This document shows positions 21,301-32,173 of a stretch of DNA of 64,000 nt, piece after piece (within the stretch, counting starts at the first letter, position 1; each line of letters begins with the position of its first letter). The notes beneath the pieces are model-generated. The model searched no databases, had not been told where the DNA came from, and saw only the letters and a program-made list of their open reading frames with translations. Source of the DNA: Odontesthes bonariensis (Eukaryota; Chordata; Actinopteri; Atheriniformes; Atherinopsidae). The translations under genes and the position numbers were made by a program. The stretch covers positions 19,722,009-19,786,008 of the forward strand of contig NC_134517.1 in assembly GCF_027942865.1 (NCBI RefSeq), given 5' to 3'.

Positions 21301-24300
21301 GTTCCGAAGATATTCGCGAGGCGTCTGGCTGCTCTCTTGAGATATTCGGCCATGAAACGGTTTCCTATGGGCAAGCTTATACAGGCACAAACTATGCTGT
21401 TTATAATTTATTAATTACTGTACACTAGCACTGATAACGTGGAGGTGCGTCGCTTACTTAAAAAAATCCGGGTTACTGTAATTTTGAATTTTAGCCGAAT
21501 GAATTAATAGGCAGCAGGTCTGTGGGCTGTCTGTGGCAGTAGCACCACGAGGACGTCAGTAACACCCACTTTACGACAAAAAAAAATCAAAATTACAATA
21601 ACTCGGATTTTTTTAAGTAAGCGACGCACCTCCACGTTATCAGTGCTAGTGTAGAGTAATTAATAAATTATAAACAGCATAGTTTGTGCCTGTATAAGCT
21701 TGCCCATAGGAAACCGTTTCATGGCCGAATATCTCAAGAGAGCAGCCAGACGCCTCGCGAATATCTTCGGAACAGCTCCAAATGTTCAACAACAAGCAGG
21801 GGTGAGTAGAACATCATGTTATAATGTGAAATCAAGGGCCCAATGTCAAAAAACCGATCTTATCCTTTAAGGTCCCATGTTCGGATGAAAAAAAAACTTC
21901 CCTTTTTCATCATGTCAGCCAAAGCGAGCACCAGACAGCAGTAGGAACATTTGACATGCAGTGTAGTCGGGGCTTTGGAAGGCTTGTAAAATTGGGGGGA
22001 AAATAAGTTCAGCAAAGTGTAGAAAATCTACATATATGTGGGACATTTTCTTTTTCCAACAGTAGATTCTGAGTTGTAGCTGCTGCCGACAACGAGAGGA
22101 AATTACAGCGATTAGAAGTGTGTGACTCAGAAGAGCCTTTCCACACAGCCAGTGCGTTGATGTTGCAAAGATACCTTTTACACTGCTCATGGTTCACTCA
22201 TAAAACAATAAAACCTAAAGGTGTGGGGACATAGGTATTACTACACTACTAACTATTTCTGGTTCACTTGATTTTGACAGGAATTTAATGAAGTTTTTAA
22301 CTTTAATTCTTAAACGAACAGCAAAATGAAATGTTGTTGCTAACAGGCCCAAAAATATCTGAAAGAAAATGTCTCCAAAAGCTCATTAAATGAAACTGGA
22401 TGACTATACTCAAAACAATGAAAATTTTACACACTGAACCATTCAATTAAATATAATTTAACAAAGACTGCTAAAAAGACTGTGAAAAACTTTATTTACA
22501 CCAAAGGGAAATTATATACTTCAATTATATTGAGGTCTATAGGAAAAAATGACCCTTCTTCTCACTGAAGATGTTAATGTCAGTAAAGTTCTTCACTAGT
22601 TTCAACTCAGATGATCGTGTTCATATGAGCCGGGGCCAATTAATCTCTGATAGGCCACAACTCAAAGGTTTATGATTTCTGCCCTTCTCAGTTCATGTCC
22701 ACCACTTGATTTCAGGAAATCAAGATGGAGGTGGCCAAAATGCAAAACTTTAGCTTTAGAAAGTCTGCAAACCAGCGGGTGAAGTCACTTTGGAAACCGC
22801 CAATGAACTGAAAACAAACATGAAACCGCTTCAGTCTGAATAAGTGTGGGTCGTGCAGTCGCTAAGAGTTAAGACGGTGATGGTTGAAACTGGATGGATG
22901 AAGGAAAACGCTGCCTCTGAACCTGGCAATTCAGTCCAACTGCTCACATTAACAACTTACATATCATCCTCCAATTGGCCAATAACTGTCACCGTATACA
23001 TACACTATGATGTGGCTTGAGTTAAACTCTGCTCCTCTGTGATGTGTTATCAGGATAAACAGCTATTAACTCACAACACAACCCCGAGGGATCTGTGTTC
23101 TTTTTTTCCCCCACAGGATTTATCGGTTTTATAGCTACTTTGAAATGATCCCTTAAATTTGGAAGCACTGCTTTAAACTGTTTGTAAAGAGGTTAAGACT
23201 ACCTCCAGCTGGTCTGTCGGTGAACCGCTGCATACTTTTACTTTAAAGGATTGAACACATACACAAATTTTTATATGTTGGCGCTTCAAGGAAATACCGG
23301 AATATTTCTGAAACCACTCCCAACAAATGATCCCAATATAAAAGCTGGTTTATCTCTCAAAGTGTCACCTCTATTCAACCTTTGGTTGGTACGAGACACA
23401 GACTTTGATCATCAGAAAATATTGAACAGCTGACATACATACATACAGACTAAAACTTTTTATGTTACAGTTGAAAACCATGAAAAGATTTCAACTTTTC
23501 CTCTTCTTATATCATATTTCTGTTGCTTTGAGTTATTGTGCTCCTTTACAATTTTCTTGTGTTTTCTTTGAAGTATCTTTTTCGTTAAACATGTTTTCCT
23601 CATCCAGCCCTGTTGTGGACATATAAATGCAGTCCTTGTTTTTCGTATAAATCCATGTCAAATAGGAGAAAATGAGCATTGTGGTTACATGTTGGCTTTT
23701 ATGTATTCATGTAGACAAAGTACCCGAGCCTACCATAACCTGTGAGATGAAGAAGGGCAGCAGCTCCGATGAATCTGGAAACCAGGCCACACTGACGTGC
23801 TCAGCAGAACTCGGACAGTCTGCGTCCTTAACAAAGTTCCAATGGAGCTCAAATGGAAATGTGCAGAGTGGCCGAAATCTGACAATATCTCTTGGGGATG
23901 AACATGACAATGAAGTGTACACCTGCACCGTGAGCAACCCACTCACAAAAGAATCTGCTGTGTTCACTGCTAAGGAGTGCTACTCTGGTAAGACTCTACT
24001 GTATGTTTATGACAATTGTCATAGAAATTGACGTTTGTACTGTACAAAACTTTTAACTGGTATGTCATGTGTGGACAAAGTGTCTCTGTTGCATAATCAG
24101 TAATAATATTCAAACAAATATGTCTGTCTTTAAAAGTAATTTTAAATTTATTTTGCTTTAAATTGCTAATATGGTATTTAAAAAAGGCTGAAAAATCCAT
24201 GAAATGGAGAAATGAGGGATGTGTATGATGTATGATGAGTGTTTGTTTTTTGTGTTTCTCTCCAGACAAAGATAGTTCAACTGCACTGATTGTTGGCATT

Positions 24301-27300
24301 TTAATTCCAATACTCCTGGTGGGTTTGGCCATATTGAGCTTCATACTGTGGCGTAAAGGTACAGTTACAGGAAACTACACCTTTCCTTCAGAATTGAAAA
24401 TGATTTGTCAAGAACTGAGCGTACAGACAGGATATGTGTTCACTGATGTCACTGTAAGTTTAAGTTGATGGAATTATGAGATCTCTGTGGGACAGAGTTA
24501 TTACTTATTTTATTATCAAAATCTATGTATAAATATGCATATAAATCTATTTACATGTAGTATTATTGAACATGCTCCTGCTAATATTAGGTCTGATAAC
24601 CACAGTGAAATATATGAAAATAAATGCTTTTTTTTATTCTAGGATATTTTTCCAAGAAAACGGAGGAAGATTTGGAAAAACAGGCAGACGAGATAAAAGG
24701 TTTGATGTTGTATTTACTCTGATATGTGGATGCAAGAAGCAGATATTTTTTCATTCAATTGACTGAGTTAAAAATTACAATAAAATATTGATGGTGGAGG
24801 GAAGTATTGGTTCTCGAGATCAATTGAAGATTGTAAACTTTTCAGCTTTTAAATCATTGTAACAGTTTAATACAGTTTTGTTTCTGTTTTTTTTAAATAG
24901 ACACGGCTTATTTTAAGCTTCTTGAATATTTTTCAGTTATTTTATAATATTTCTGTGACTATTAAACAGATATTTGTCAGCTTCACGTTCATCATACACA
25001 TTTCCTTAATGGGTTGTTTTTCAAATCTGCTGTTATATTACCTGTATTTACTTTTGTCTTCACTTTTTTCAGGAAATCATGGATTTAATGGGGACGAAGG
25101 CCGGCCTCTGCTGGACAGAGCCCCCACGATGCCCTCTCATCAGCCACTTCACTTTGTCCCAAGGAATAATGACCCTGTGGCGTTAGAACAGGACACTGAA
25201 GAAGGTAGAGGCTGTGCAGTGATGTTACTGCTTATTGTTGGTGTAAAGTGTCTCCTGCCCAGCATCATGGCAACCAGAATAATGGTCTTAATGACGTGTT
25301 GTGCCAAACACATTTGGTCCGCCAAGTGAAGCTTTGTGGACATAAAGCTCCTATTGATGCTTAAGTACTTGTATTTATTTATTTTTCTTATGTCAAAATG
25401 ATATATTAATGCCAAACCTGAGAGGAAAAATGAAGGGAAGAAGAGAGTGAAGAAAAGGGAAAGGCGGCTAAGATACCAAAGGGAAAAAGTGTGTTTTTAG
25501 CTCACAGCAGCGGCTAACATAATGTTAAATAAAAGAATAAAAAGAGAAAAAAGTTTTTAGTTAAAATATTGAAATAGATCTTTGCTTTATATTTCTTTTT
25601 ACATGTGCTTTTCTAAATGAAAGTCATCTTTGGCAGTCTTTTAATGACCTCTTACCTGTATTTCATTTTATTATTTTTCACAGGACAAGACATGACACCA
25701 CAAAAAGGTTACACGAACAGCGCTATTATTTGAAATCATTGATATGCTCTGTAAGATGTGCTGCAGATTAATTTAGCTGGTTTTGACTTCCACTATACAG
25801 GTTTTATAAAGAATCGTGTCAGAAACATTGAGGAAACTACCCAACACATACCAGCAGGTAATCTTTGTTTCTCCCAGCAGATCATTTGTCACAGTCAGTG
25901 ATTGATGATAGAAAATTGATCTGAAATACTTCAGATAAGTTTTTGCAGAAATGGATTGTCAGCTTTATTAAAGGCAACAACAAGCTCTCTAGTTCTATTC
26001 TTCCATAAATAAATGATATATATATTTTAAATGATTACTTATCTTATCTGTAATTAATAGAAAATGATCAAAATAAAAAAAAGACTTTAAATCAAAAGAT
26101 GTCTCCATTTTTGCAGAATTGTTCAGTTAACAGTCTGCAGCAAAACCCAAATATGAACCTGGAAGCAAAGAGACTGAAAATATTTGTTGATAAAATTAAG
26201 TCAAAACATGTGTGATTACATTAATTTACCAAGTTTCAGCAATGTTCTTGAAATCACATAATATTTCTATTTAGATTGTTTAATTGGCTTCTTTCGAGAT
26301 ATTGTTTATTTTTCTCATGTCAAAATGATATATTAATGCCAAACCTGAGAGGAAAAATGAAGGGAAGAGGAGAGTGAAGAAAAGGGAAAGGAGGCTAAGA
26401 TACCAAAGGGAAAAAGTGTGTTTTTAGCTCACAGCAGCGGCTAAAATAAAGTTAAATAAAAGACTAAAAAGAGAAAAAAGTTTTTAGTTAAAATATTGAA
26501 ATAGATCTTTGCTTTATATTTCTTTTTACATGTGCTTTTCTAAATGAAAGTCATCTTTGGCAGTCTTTTAATGACCTCTTACCTGTATTTCATTTTATTA
26601 TTTTTCACAGGACAAGACAAGACACCACAAAAAGGTTACACGAACAGCGCTATTATTTGAAATCATTGATATGCTCTGTAAGATGTGCTGCAGATTAATT
26701 TAGCTGGTTTTGACTTCCACTATGCAGGTTTTGTAAAGAATCGTGTCAGAAACATTGAGGAAACTCCCCGACACATACCAGCAGGTAATCTTTGTTTCTC
26801 CCACCAGATCATTTGTCACAGTCAGTGATTGATGATAGAAAATTTATCTGAAATACTTCAGATAAGTTTTTTGCAGAAATGGATAAATGATATATATATA
26901 TTTTAAATGATTACTTATCTTATCTGTAATTAATAGAAAATGATCAAAATAAAAAAAGACTTAAAATAAAAAGACGTCTTCATTTTTGCAGAATTGTTCA
27001 GTTAACAGTCTGCAGCAAAACCCAAATATGAACCTGAAAGCAAAGAGACTGAAAACATTTGTTGATAAAATTCAACATTCAAAACATGTGTGATTACATT
27101 AATTTACCAAGTTTCAGCAATGTTCTTGAAATCACAAAACTTTCGAGATATTGTTGGTGCGGCTTCATCTCTAACAGTATTTCTCTTTTTTTCTGTGTTT
27201 CAGGATCACAGAAGAACGAAGACAATGACAGGAAAACTTCATCTTCTTCTTTGGTGGCTGAAGAGCCAGCACCTGTTCTGGATCGTTCTCAAGACTTATA

Positions 27301-28659
27301 TGAAGAAGAAAAGCAAGAGGCCAATGAAACGTTGGCAGAGGAGTCGGACGACCAAAGTGAGTACGCACGGGCCGAATGCAAAACTCTGCTGCTGCTGCTG
27401 CTGAACAGCCAGGTTTGGAAAGTAAACAGAGAGCTAGATTTAACATCATTTTACTGCAGTTTTATTTTTTGTGTATTCAAAACGCCTAATTTGACACAGA
27501 ACGATGTCAATTCACTTTGACATTAGGGGGCGCTTTTGTGATTGAGTTTTTAAAGAAATGTTCAGGGAAGACAGCCAGACTTTGTCACCAATGCAGTAAG
27601 GAGGTGCCTGTGACTGGTGTCGCTCAGCAGATTCTTGGGACTTTTCAACAGATCGAAGTTATGCAGATTATGCTGAGATGATGGTGGATCCAAGGAACAG
27701 CCAGAACTGATAAGGGAATTATGTGCACACTCAATCCACATCTGGCTAGAGTCTGTAACACAGCGGATGGCAGTTTCAAGTTCCTTATTGAGATATTCAG
27801 TTTGTCCATAGGTCTGAGGATGGAAGCCCTAAGATAAGCTTTCAGTGGTACTAATCACTAATGTGATTACATTAATTTACCAAGTTTCAGCAATGTTCTT
27901 GAAATCACAAAACTTTCGAGATATTGTTGGTGCGGCTTCATCTCTAACAGTATTTCTCTTTTTTTCTGTGTTTCAGGATCACAGAAGAACGAAGACAATG
28001 ACAGGAAAACTTCATCTTCTTCTTTGGTGGCTGAAGAGCCAGCACCTGTTCTGGATCGTTCTCAAGACTTATATGAAGAAGAAAAGCAAGAGGCCAATGA
28101 AACGTTGGCAGAGGAGTCGGACGACCAAAGTGAGTACGCACGGGCCGAACACAAAACTCTGCTGCTGCTGCTGCTGCTGCTGAACAGCCAGGTTTGGAAA
28201 GTAAACAGAGAGCTAGATTTAACATCATTTTACTACAGTTTTATTTTTTGTGTATTCTTTATTTTTTTTTTTCTTCCCTTTGTCCTGTCCAGCATTATGG
28301 CAGCAGAATTGTAATCTGAATACCGTTTATGCTAAACACATTTGCTATGCCAAGGGAAGCTTTATGAATGTAAAGCTCCCCTTGATGCCCATCAACTCCT
28401 CGTTTTTATTTATTTATTTTTGTTACAATATTTAACATGATGTGATAGTGTGATAGTGCCGAACCGGGCCGGGGGACAGAGAGAGAAGGAGAGCGAAGAA
28501 GAGAAAAAAGGAACAGAAACATGAAGAGACAAACATAAAAAACAATGAAAAATCCGACAACCAGCTGCTACACCTGTAAAAACAAAACTGAAGACGATTC
28601 ACGGCTTTTGTGGGGAATCCAGCCTTAGAAGCACCAGGAGCATGCTACTGGGCTAATGA

Positions 28660-28701
<42 letters not shown>

Positions 28702-31700
28702 ATGAACATGCAATACACATAGATGGTCCCACATAATAACCATGCTTAAATATCAGTGTATAGGGCCACACCCCCCCCCCAGCAATCAGAAGCAGGCCGA
28801 GAGGGCCCCCAGACCCAGGCCACCAACAGCCCCCAAGGAGCACAGAACCCGGGAAGCCCACCATAGAGACGACCACGCATCCCCCCAGAATACAGCAGAG
28901 GAAGCCCCCGGACAGAGCCCCCACAAGCAACGGGCAGAGCCCCCTTGGCGACCAGAGGTGGCAGCCTACCAGCCCCGCCAGGCCCCCGCCACCCAGACAT
29001 TTTTTGTGTATTCAAAACGCCTAATTCGACACAGAACGACGTCAATTCACTTTGACATTAGGGGGCGCTTTTGTGATTGAGTTTTTAAAGAAATGTTCAG
29101 GGAAGACAGCCAGACTTTGTCACCAATGCAGTAAGGAGGTGCCTGTGACTGGTGTCGCTCAGCAGATTCTTGGGACTTTTCAACAGATCGAAGTCATGCA
29201 GATTATGCTGAGATGATGGTGGATCCAAGGAACAGCCAGATCTGATAAGGGAATTATGTGCACACTCAATCCACTTCTGGCTAGAGTCTGTAACACAGCG
29301 GATGGCAGTTTCAAGTTCCTTATTGAGATATTCAGTTTGTCCATAGGTCTGAGGATGGAAGCCCTAAGATAAGCTTTCAGTGGCACTAAGTGCTTTGCAG
29401 AAGGCTGACCGAACCTGGGAAGTGAATTGGAGACAATGACTCTCTCTCTCTCTCTCCTTGTTGGATCATGTCCCAACAGAACTGTGAGTCCACATGGAAT
29501 TCACATTTTTCTGCTTTGCCGAAAAACAGAAAACCCACAGATCCTAAGACTTGGGATGAGCACTACCTAAAACCCCACTTTGGAGAAACTCTCCTTCAAA
29601 GATCTGTGATGTGGCTGTTGCAGCATTCAGTTGACTGTCACTGCTTTATGCCCGTTTTGTATTTATAACATTTTGTCTTGATTTGATGTATTGGGTATTT
29701 CATTCTGTAGTTTTTTTCAAAACTATCATTACTTCTAGTGGCTTTATCAAATAAGCTGTTTACTTACAGTTGTTATCTGCTGCTTTTCCCCTCGTGTTCC
29801 TTTATCTTTGTAGCGTGTGCCTTTGTGTCTCTAAGTATCAGCCTTTAGTAAGAGCTGGGTGGAGCTTTGGCAGCCAATAGAAGCTCGTTCATAACTATTT
29901 AAGCCAGTCATAGTATGGTTGCCTTTAGTGAAGAGGAACTTGTTCTATAAACTCACTGTTGTATATTGTTTTAGGTGGAGTCAGCAGTAGGACAGCATCA
30001 TGGACTTTTTTTCTTATTAGTTTTTTATTGCATCTTCAGAACAGGAACCTCGTGAAAATCCTTTGTCCATCTCCTGTGCTCTGATGCCCCACAGAGGTTC
30101 CTTGTGGCCGGGTCTTTTTGTGTTTTCACATGACATGTTGCCTTCTGGTTGAACACATGGTCTCAGCTGCTCAACAATCTGTGGTTGTTGTCTGATTCTC
30201 CTTTTCATAATGCTGCAAACATTTTTAAAAGGAGACAGATCTCAGAAACCTGCAAGTCTGTCTGCGGATGGATACACAGACGGATACTTCTGCGCAAGTA
30301 TAAATGTGCCCTAAGTTTGGCAGAATGAGGTCTGACATTGTACTGCTGAAAACAGCCCCTGGGAGAAGACATCGCCTTGATGGCAGCGTGTGTCAACAGA
30401 ACTCTCACACATGCAATGCAGGTCATTCATGCCATGGAGTAAAGCAACCCCATACCATCACAGATGCTGGCTTTTGCACCTTTTTGCACCTCTCTTGGTG
30501 GCCCCTTTCTGTGCAGCTTTTAGCTTTAGCTTTCCCATAAAGGAAACTTCTGATTCTCTCAACCAAGAGTGCTCAGACCAACTGACAGCAAATGAAAGCC
30601 AAAGGTTCAAGCCCTCTAATTGATTGTACTTAATCATCATGTCCACTTCAGAGCCAGAGATGTGAAGCTTTTTGTAGACATAGAAGATAGAAGCTTTTGT
30701 TAAAAATTGCTGACAGAGAAATCTAATGGCCTGTTGCATATCTCTTCAGATACCTCCACCTCAAGCCTGCACCTTGGCAGTGAACCTATGCTTTGCTGTT
30801 TTCATTTTAAAGGATTACTTCTAATGATCTCACATTTTTCTTTAAATGATATGACCGAACATCTCATATGTGTAGTAAGAAACAAGGCTGCCAATCTTGA
30901 GAGCGCAACATCAGTGTAAGCTTTTGAACTCATGCTCAGGAATTGAATTGCTTTGACGTGTACAATCTTTTCTCCAATATTTTAGTGTTCTTTTTAGGTC
31001 ACTTTGTCGATTTATTTAGTGGAATTCTGCATTTTTCAGCTCTTATCTAAAACACTGTTATTGCTTTGCACAAAGGGGAATAATAAGACTTGTAAACATG
31101 CTCTGAACGATGAAACCTCTCTGCTGAACGGTTAGTTGGTGGCCTGATCACTGGGCACCAACGCTGAAACTCAGATTAGATTTTCTCTACCTAGTTCATA
31201 GGATATGATGCACCATACAATAAGCTGATCATCAGCAGTTTCACTATTAATCATTTGTAACATTGTAGTATTTCCTGGGTCATAGGAAAAAAAAAAAACA
31301 AACTAAACATAATCTCAACCAGTGGTTGCTATCCAACAGTGGAAATATGATTGTATGAAATAGTTTTGAAATATTGATCTGCATTTATACAACACAGGTT
31401 GCAATCTGGATGAGGGGATACATTTGACTATCTCTATTGTATACCAAAATGTTTTCTTTTTTCTCAGCAGATTGGTCTAAAATGAGCTTTTTTAATTGTC
31501 TGTTTCAGAGTCTGATCAAGCAGAGTTTGCTTCTGGAATCAGCGTCTCTCCCCCTGCTTCCCGGCCATTCTTGCATTCGACCGAAAACTCACCAAATATG
31601 GCACCACACAACGAAACTGTTGAACACAAAGATGTTGCCAGCTCAGGTCCGGTCGCTGAAGAGCAGAGTGAGGAGAGCCACCATCGATCTGACTCATCAA

Positions 31701-31804
31701 GCTCTGTGGAAAAGAATGAAGCAGGCACCGAGGTAAAGGAGTCGCCCTCCACTGCTCCTGAAGCGGGAAATGCAGAAGAAACAGCACACAAGCAAAATTC
31801 ATAG
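18305..31804 (+). CDS. CD2/SLAM-family-like receptor gene, copy 1 (exon span)
   Basis: Predicted single-pass type I receptor of the CD2/SLAM (CD48, CD2, CD244) immunoglobulin group, which sits in the leukocyte plasma membrane and mediates cell-cell recognition. The exon model is: signal peptide, V-like Ig domain without the usual cysteine pair, C2 Ig domain with four cysteines, transmembrane segment, and tail exons. All internal boundaries are phase 1, and the chained exons total 1,659 nt (552 residues plus stop). Exons 7 and 8, and separately exon 9, are each present twice in tandem. No ITSM (TxYxxV/I) is visible in the tail. The predicted stop TAG at 31802 replaces a GAG found in copy 2. 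Family assignment rests on domain layout and cysteine pattern; the exact orthologue is unknown. Confidence 0.8.
19440..20045 (+). mobile_element. Tc1/mariner-like transposase remnant
   Basis: Frame-broken protein fragments recall a DDE transposase. LWTDE near 19,685 resembles the region of the first catalytic Asp, and FLQDNAPSQ near 19,935-19,965 resembles the second (usually DNAPSH). Multiple stops and frameshifts lie between, so it is dead. A paralogue in copy 2 (about 36,250-36,855) shows that it pre-dates the gene duplication. Confidence 0.65.
20278..20497 (+). mobile_element. 5'-truncated non-LTR retrotransposon (LINE tail)
   Basis: A C-terminal reverse-transcriptase-like peptide with QRLLQFGCKTDRYRKSFLP is followed by a 3' tail ending in (gaatt)n. 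Copy 2 has the uninterrupted site (attgagaatgaacaag near 37,085), so this insertion came after the duplication. It resembles L2/Rex1/CR1-type fish LINEs; the precise clade cannot be fixed here. Confidence 0.8.
20828..21118 (+). CDS. Copy 1 exon 2: V-like Ig domain (D1)
   Basis: 97 codons, phase 1-1, acceptor tgtatgtag and donor attg-gtaagt. It encodes VAGQTPKYALVGQS through DSGIYELEVF. The B-strand and F-strand cysteines of a normal V domain are replaced (SIMFNAD; YELEV), while the core Trp (QILWEHD) and the D-S-G-x-Y motif remain. Loss of that disulfide in the membrane-distal domain is typical of CD2/SLAM-family D1, which binds partner receptors on other cells. Confidence 0.9.
21208..21866. 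mobile_element. TTAA-flanked foldback element
   Basis: 659 bp made of two ~285-bp inverted arms (about 21208-21492 and 21583-21866) around a ~90-bp centre. Ends are aggataagaccgg and ccgatcttatcct, with TTAA on both sides (21204-21207, 21867-21870). Copy 2 has the exact empty site (accgattaaggtccc near 37,825). No protein frame; the target suits piggyBac-type mobilisation. Confidence 0.93.
21871..23714. other. Copy 1 intron 2, 3' part
   Basis: Intron sequence aligning by eye with copy 2 at about 37,830-39,598. No gene seen. Small indels separate the copies, for example a segment around 23,010-23,055 that is absent near 38,945. Confidence 0.6.
23715..23987 (+). CDS. Copy 1 exon 3: C2 Ig domain (D2)
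   Basis: 91 codons, phase 1-1. The domain runs DKVPEPTITC to AKECYS with four cysteines (TITC, TLTC, YTC, KEC). That is the two-disulfide pattern of the membrane-proximal C2 domain in CD2/SLAM proteins. A Trp (FQWSS) lies between the disulfide strands and one N-glycosylation sequon (NLT) is present. Donor ctctg-gtaaga. Confidence 0.92.
24266..24358 (+). CDS. Copy 1 exon 4: transmembrane segment
   Basis: 31 codons, phase 1-1. The hydrophobic run ALIVGILIPILLVGLAIL continues SFILW and is followed by the stop-transfer charge RK, giving type I topology. The donor is gtacag. Reading through it stays open to a second donor (gatgtcact-gtaagt, near 24,452) and adds a stretch with NYTFPSEL, but that would shift the splice phase, so the short form is preferred. 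Confidence 0.85.
24643..24699 (+). CDS. Copy 1 exon 5: juxtamembrane tail
   Basis: 19 codons, phase 1-1, encoding GYFSKKTEEDLEKQADEIK, a charged, probably helical juxtamembrane stretch. Acceptor attctag. Conserved in copy 2 with a few substitutions. Confidence 0.7.
25073..25204 (+). CDS. Copy 1 exon 6: cytoplasmic tail
   Basis: 44 codons, phase 1-1, containing GRPLLDRAPTMPSHQPLHF and ending LEQDTEE. No known tyrosine signalling motif. The acceptor has a strong pyrimidine tract and the donor is gtagag. Near-identical to copy 2. Confidence 0.75.
25238..25520. repeat. Old interspersed repeat in tail intron
   Basis: A block starting cccagcatcatggcaaccag and including gccaaacacatttg recurs in diverged form at about 28,285-28,520 (agcattatggcagcag, gctaaacacatttg) and at about 41,215-41,480. 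Family not recognised. Confidence 0.5.
25684..25707 (+). CDS. Copy 1 exon 7a: 24-nt microexon (tentative)
   Basis: Acceptor ttttcacag, then 8 codons (GQDMTPQK) to a weak donor gttaca, phase 1-1. If that donor is skipped the frame runs to GYTNSAII and a TGA at 25731, giving a short-tail terminus. Either reading is possible. Confidence 0.4.
25801..25857 (+). CDS. Copy 1 exon 8a
   Basis: 19 codons, phase 1-1, encoding GFIKNRVRNIEETTQHIPA. Acceptor actatacag, donor gtaatc. The pattern IEET-x2-HIPA is kept in all six copies of this exon in the window. Confidence 0.65.
26611..26634 (+). CDS. Copy 1 exon 7b: microexon (tentative)
   Basis: Tandem duplicate of exon 7a, 927 bp downstream, with the same acceptor, weak donor and following TGA; encodes GQDKTPQK. 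Confidence 0.4.
26728..26784 (+). CDS. Copy 1 exon 8b
   Basis: 19 codons, phase 1-1, GFVKNRVRNIEETPRHIPA; duplicate of exon 8a at the same 927-bp offset. The duplicated block spans roughly 25,374-25,945 and 26,302-26,870. Confidence 0.6.
27204..27356 (+). CDS. Copy 1 exon 9a: acidic tail exon
   Basis: 51 codons, phase 1-1, from GSQKNEDNDRKT to EESDDQ; Glu/Asp/Ser-rich low-complexity tail. Acceptor tgtgtttcag, donor caaa-gtgagt. A CTG triplet run (6 repeats) lies in the intron 30 nt downstream. Confidence 0.75.
27386..27403. repeat. (CTG)6 in intron
   Basis: Triplet run just inside the intron after exon 9a; eight repeats in the duplicate at 28159-28182. Confidence 0.85.
27977..28129 (+). CDS. 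Copy 1 exon 9b: duplicated acidic tail exon
   Basis: Exon sequence matches 9a, 773 bp downstream, with identical splice sites. The surrounding block (about 27,090-27,850) is duplicated with it. Its second half is now split by a retroposon and resumes at about 29,006-29,390. Very recent, or homogenised by gene conversion. Confidence 0.7.
28159..28182. repeat. (CTG)8 in intron
   Basis: Triplet run 30 nt after the exon 9b donor, two repeats longer than the sister tract at 27386-27403, so length-unstable since the duplication. Confidence 0.85.
28258..28998 (-). mobile_element. Retroposon with 15-bp target duplication
   Basis: Flanked by the direct repeat attttttgtgtattc (28243-28257 and 28999-29013). 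The sister block (near 27,465-27,480) has the single uninterrupted site. Read on the minus strand it ends in an A-rich tail. It contains a G/C-rich segment (28,770-28,990), a (TG)20 microsatellite and a stretch like the repeat at 25238. No coding frame of note. Confidence 0.85.
28661..28700. repeat. (TG)20 microsatellite
   Basis: Forty bases of uninterrupted tg inside the retroposon. Confidence 0.95.
30200..30545 (-). mobile_element. Tc1-like transposase remnant, minus strand
   Basis: Minus-strand frames contain KPASVMVWGCF (near 30,435-30,475) and FQQYNVRPHSAK (near 30,320-30,355). These match the SVMVWG and D-N-x-P-H-S-A motifs of Tc1-like transposases in the right order. The catalytic Asp of the second motif is replaced by Tyr and stops intervene, so it is inactive. 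It sits in the last intron of copy 1. Confidence 0.65.
31509..31804 (+). CDS. Copy 1 exon 10: terminal acidic exon
   Basis: Acceptor ctgtttcag; 98 codons after the split codon, Ser/Glu-rich (includes SPPASRPFLHSTENSPN and AEETAHKQNS), ending at TAG 31802-31804. In copy 2 the same position is GAG. Beyond the TAG the frame remains open for another 122 codons to TAA at 32171-32173, so the stop appears recent, or is read through, or is an assembly error. Confidence 0.7.
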
Positions 31805-32173
31805 CTGCCACAAAAAGAAAAGCATTCGAAAGAGGAAACTCAGCAAGACACAGACAGACAGGTTTCTGAATATGACAACAAGCTACAGGGCGTAGGTGAC
31901 CAAGAAAAAACAGATCCTCCTTCTAAAACCCCTCCGCGGCCTCAGAGTCCAACAGCATCAAAACCTGACAACAGTAAAGCCAGTACCTTTCAGTCTGAGT
32001 CTGCTGATGCAGATCCAGATCAGGAAGAAAAGGACAACAGCCACTCAGACAGCAGCACAGAAGAGGCAGACAAAAGTAAAGCTGCTGAAGATAAAAATGA
32101 GGACCAGTGTTGCCCAGGAGACAATAAGATAAAAACTGGGAGCGTTAGTGAGGATGGAGAGCCAAAAGAATAA
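31805..32173 (+). pseudogene. Former C-terminal coding tail of copy 1
   Basis: Open in the same frame as exon 10 but behind its TAG. It encodes an acidic, Ser-rich stretch with SESADADPDQEEKDNSHSD and ends PKE-TAA. The equivalent text in copy 2 (to 55437) is highly similar, showing it was coding in the ancestor. In the present model it is 3' UTR. Confidence 0.65.

Noticed and set aside
21915..22190. Minus-strand open frame in intron 2
   Set aside because: Not open across the copy 2 paralogue (indel near 38,130) and lacks any domain signature.
24359..24468. Read-through extension of the transmembrane exon (NYTFPSEL)
   Set aside because: It ends in phase 0 at the next donor and would not join exon 5 in frame; kept only as an alternative under exon 4.
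25684..25733. GYTNSAII as an ITSM-like tyrosine motif
   Set aside because: An ITSM needs TxYxxV/I; here the spacing and residues do not fit.
28742..29080. Proline-rich open frame in the G/C-rich stretch
   Set aside because: It lies inside the retroposon at 28258-28998, is low complexity, and is absent from the sister block.
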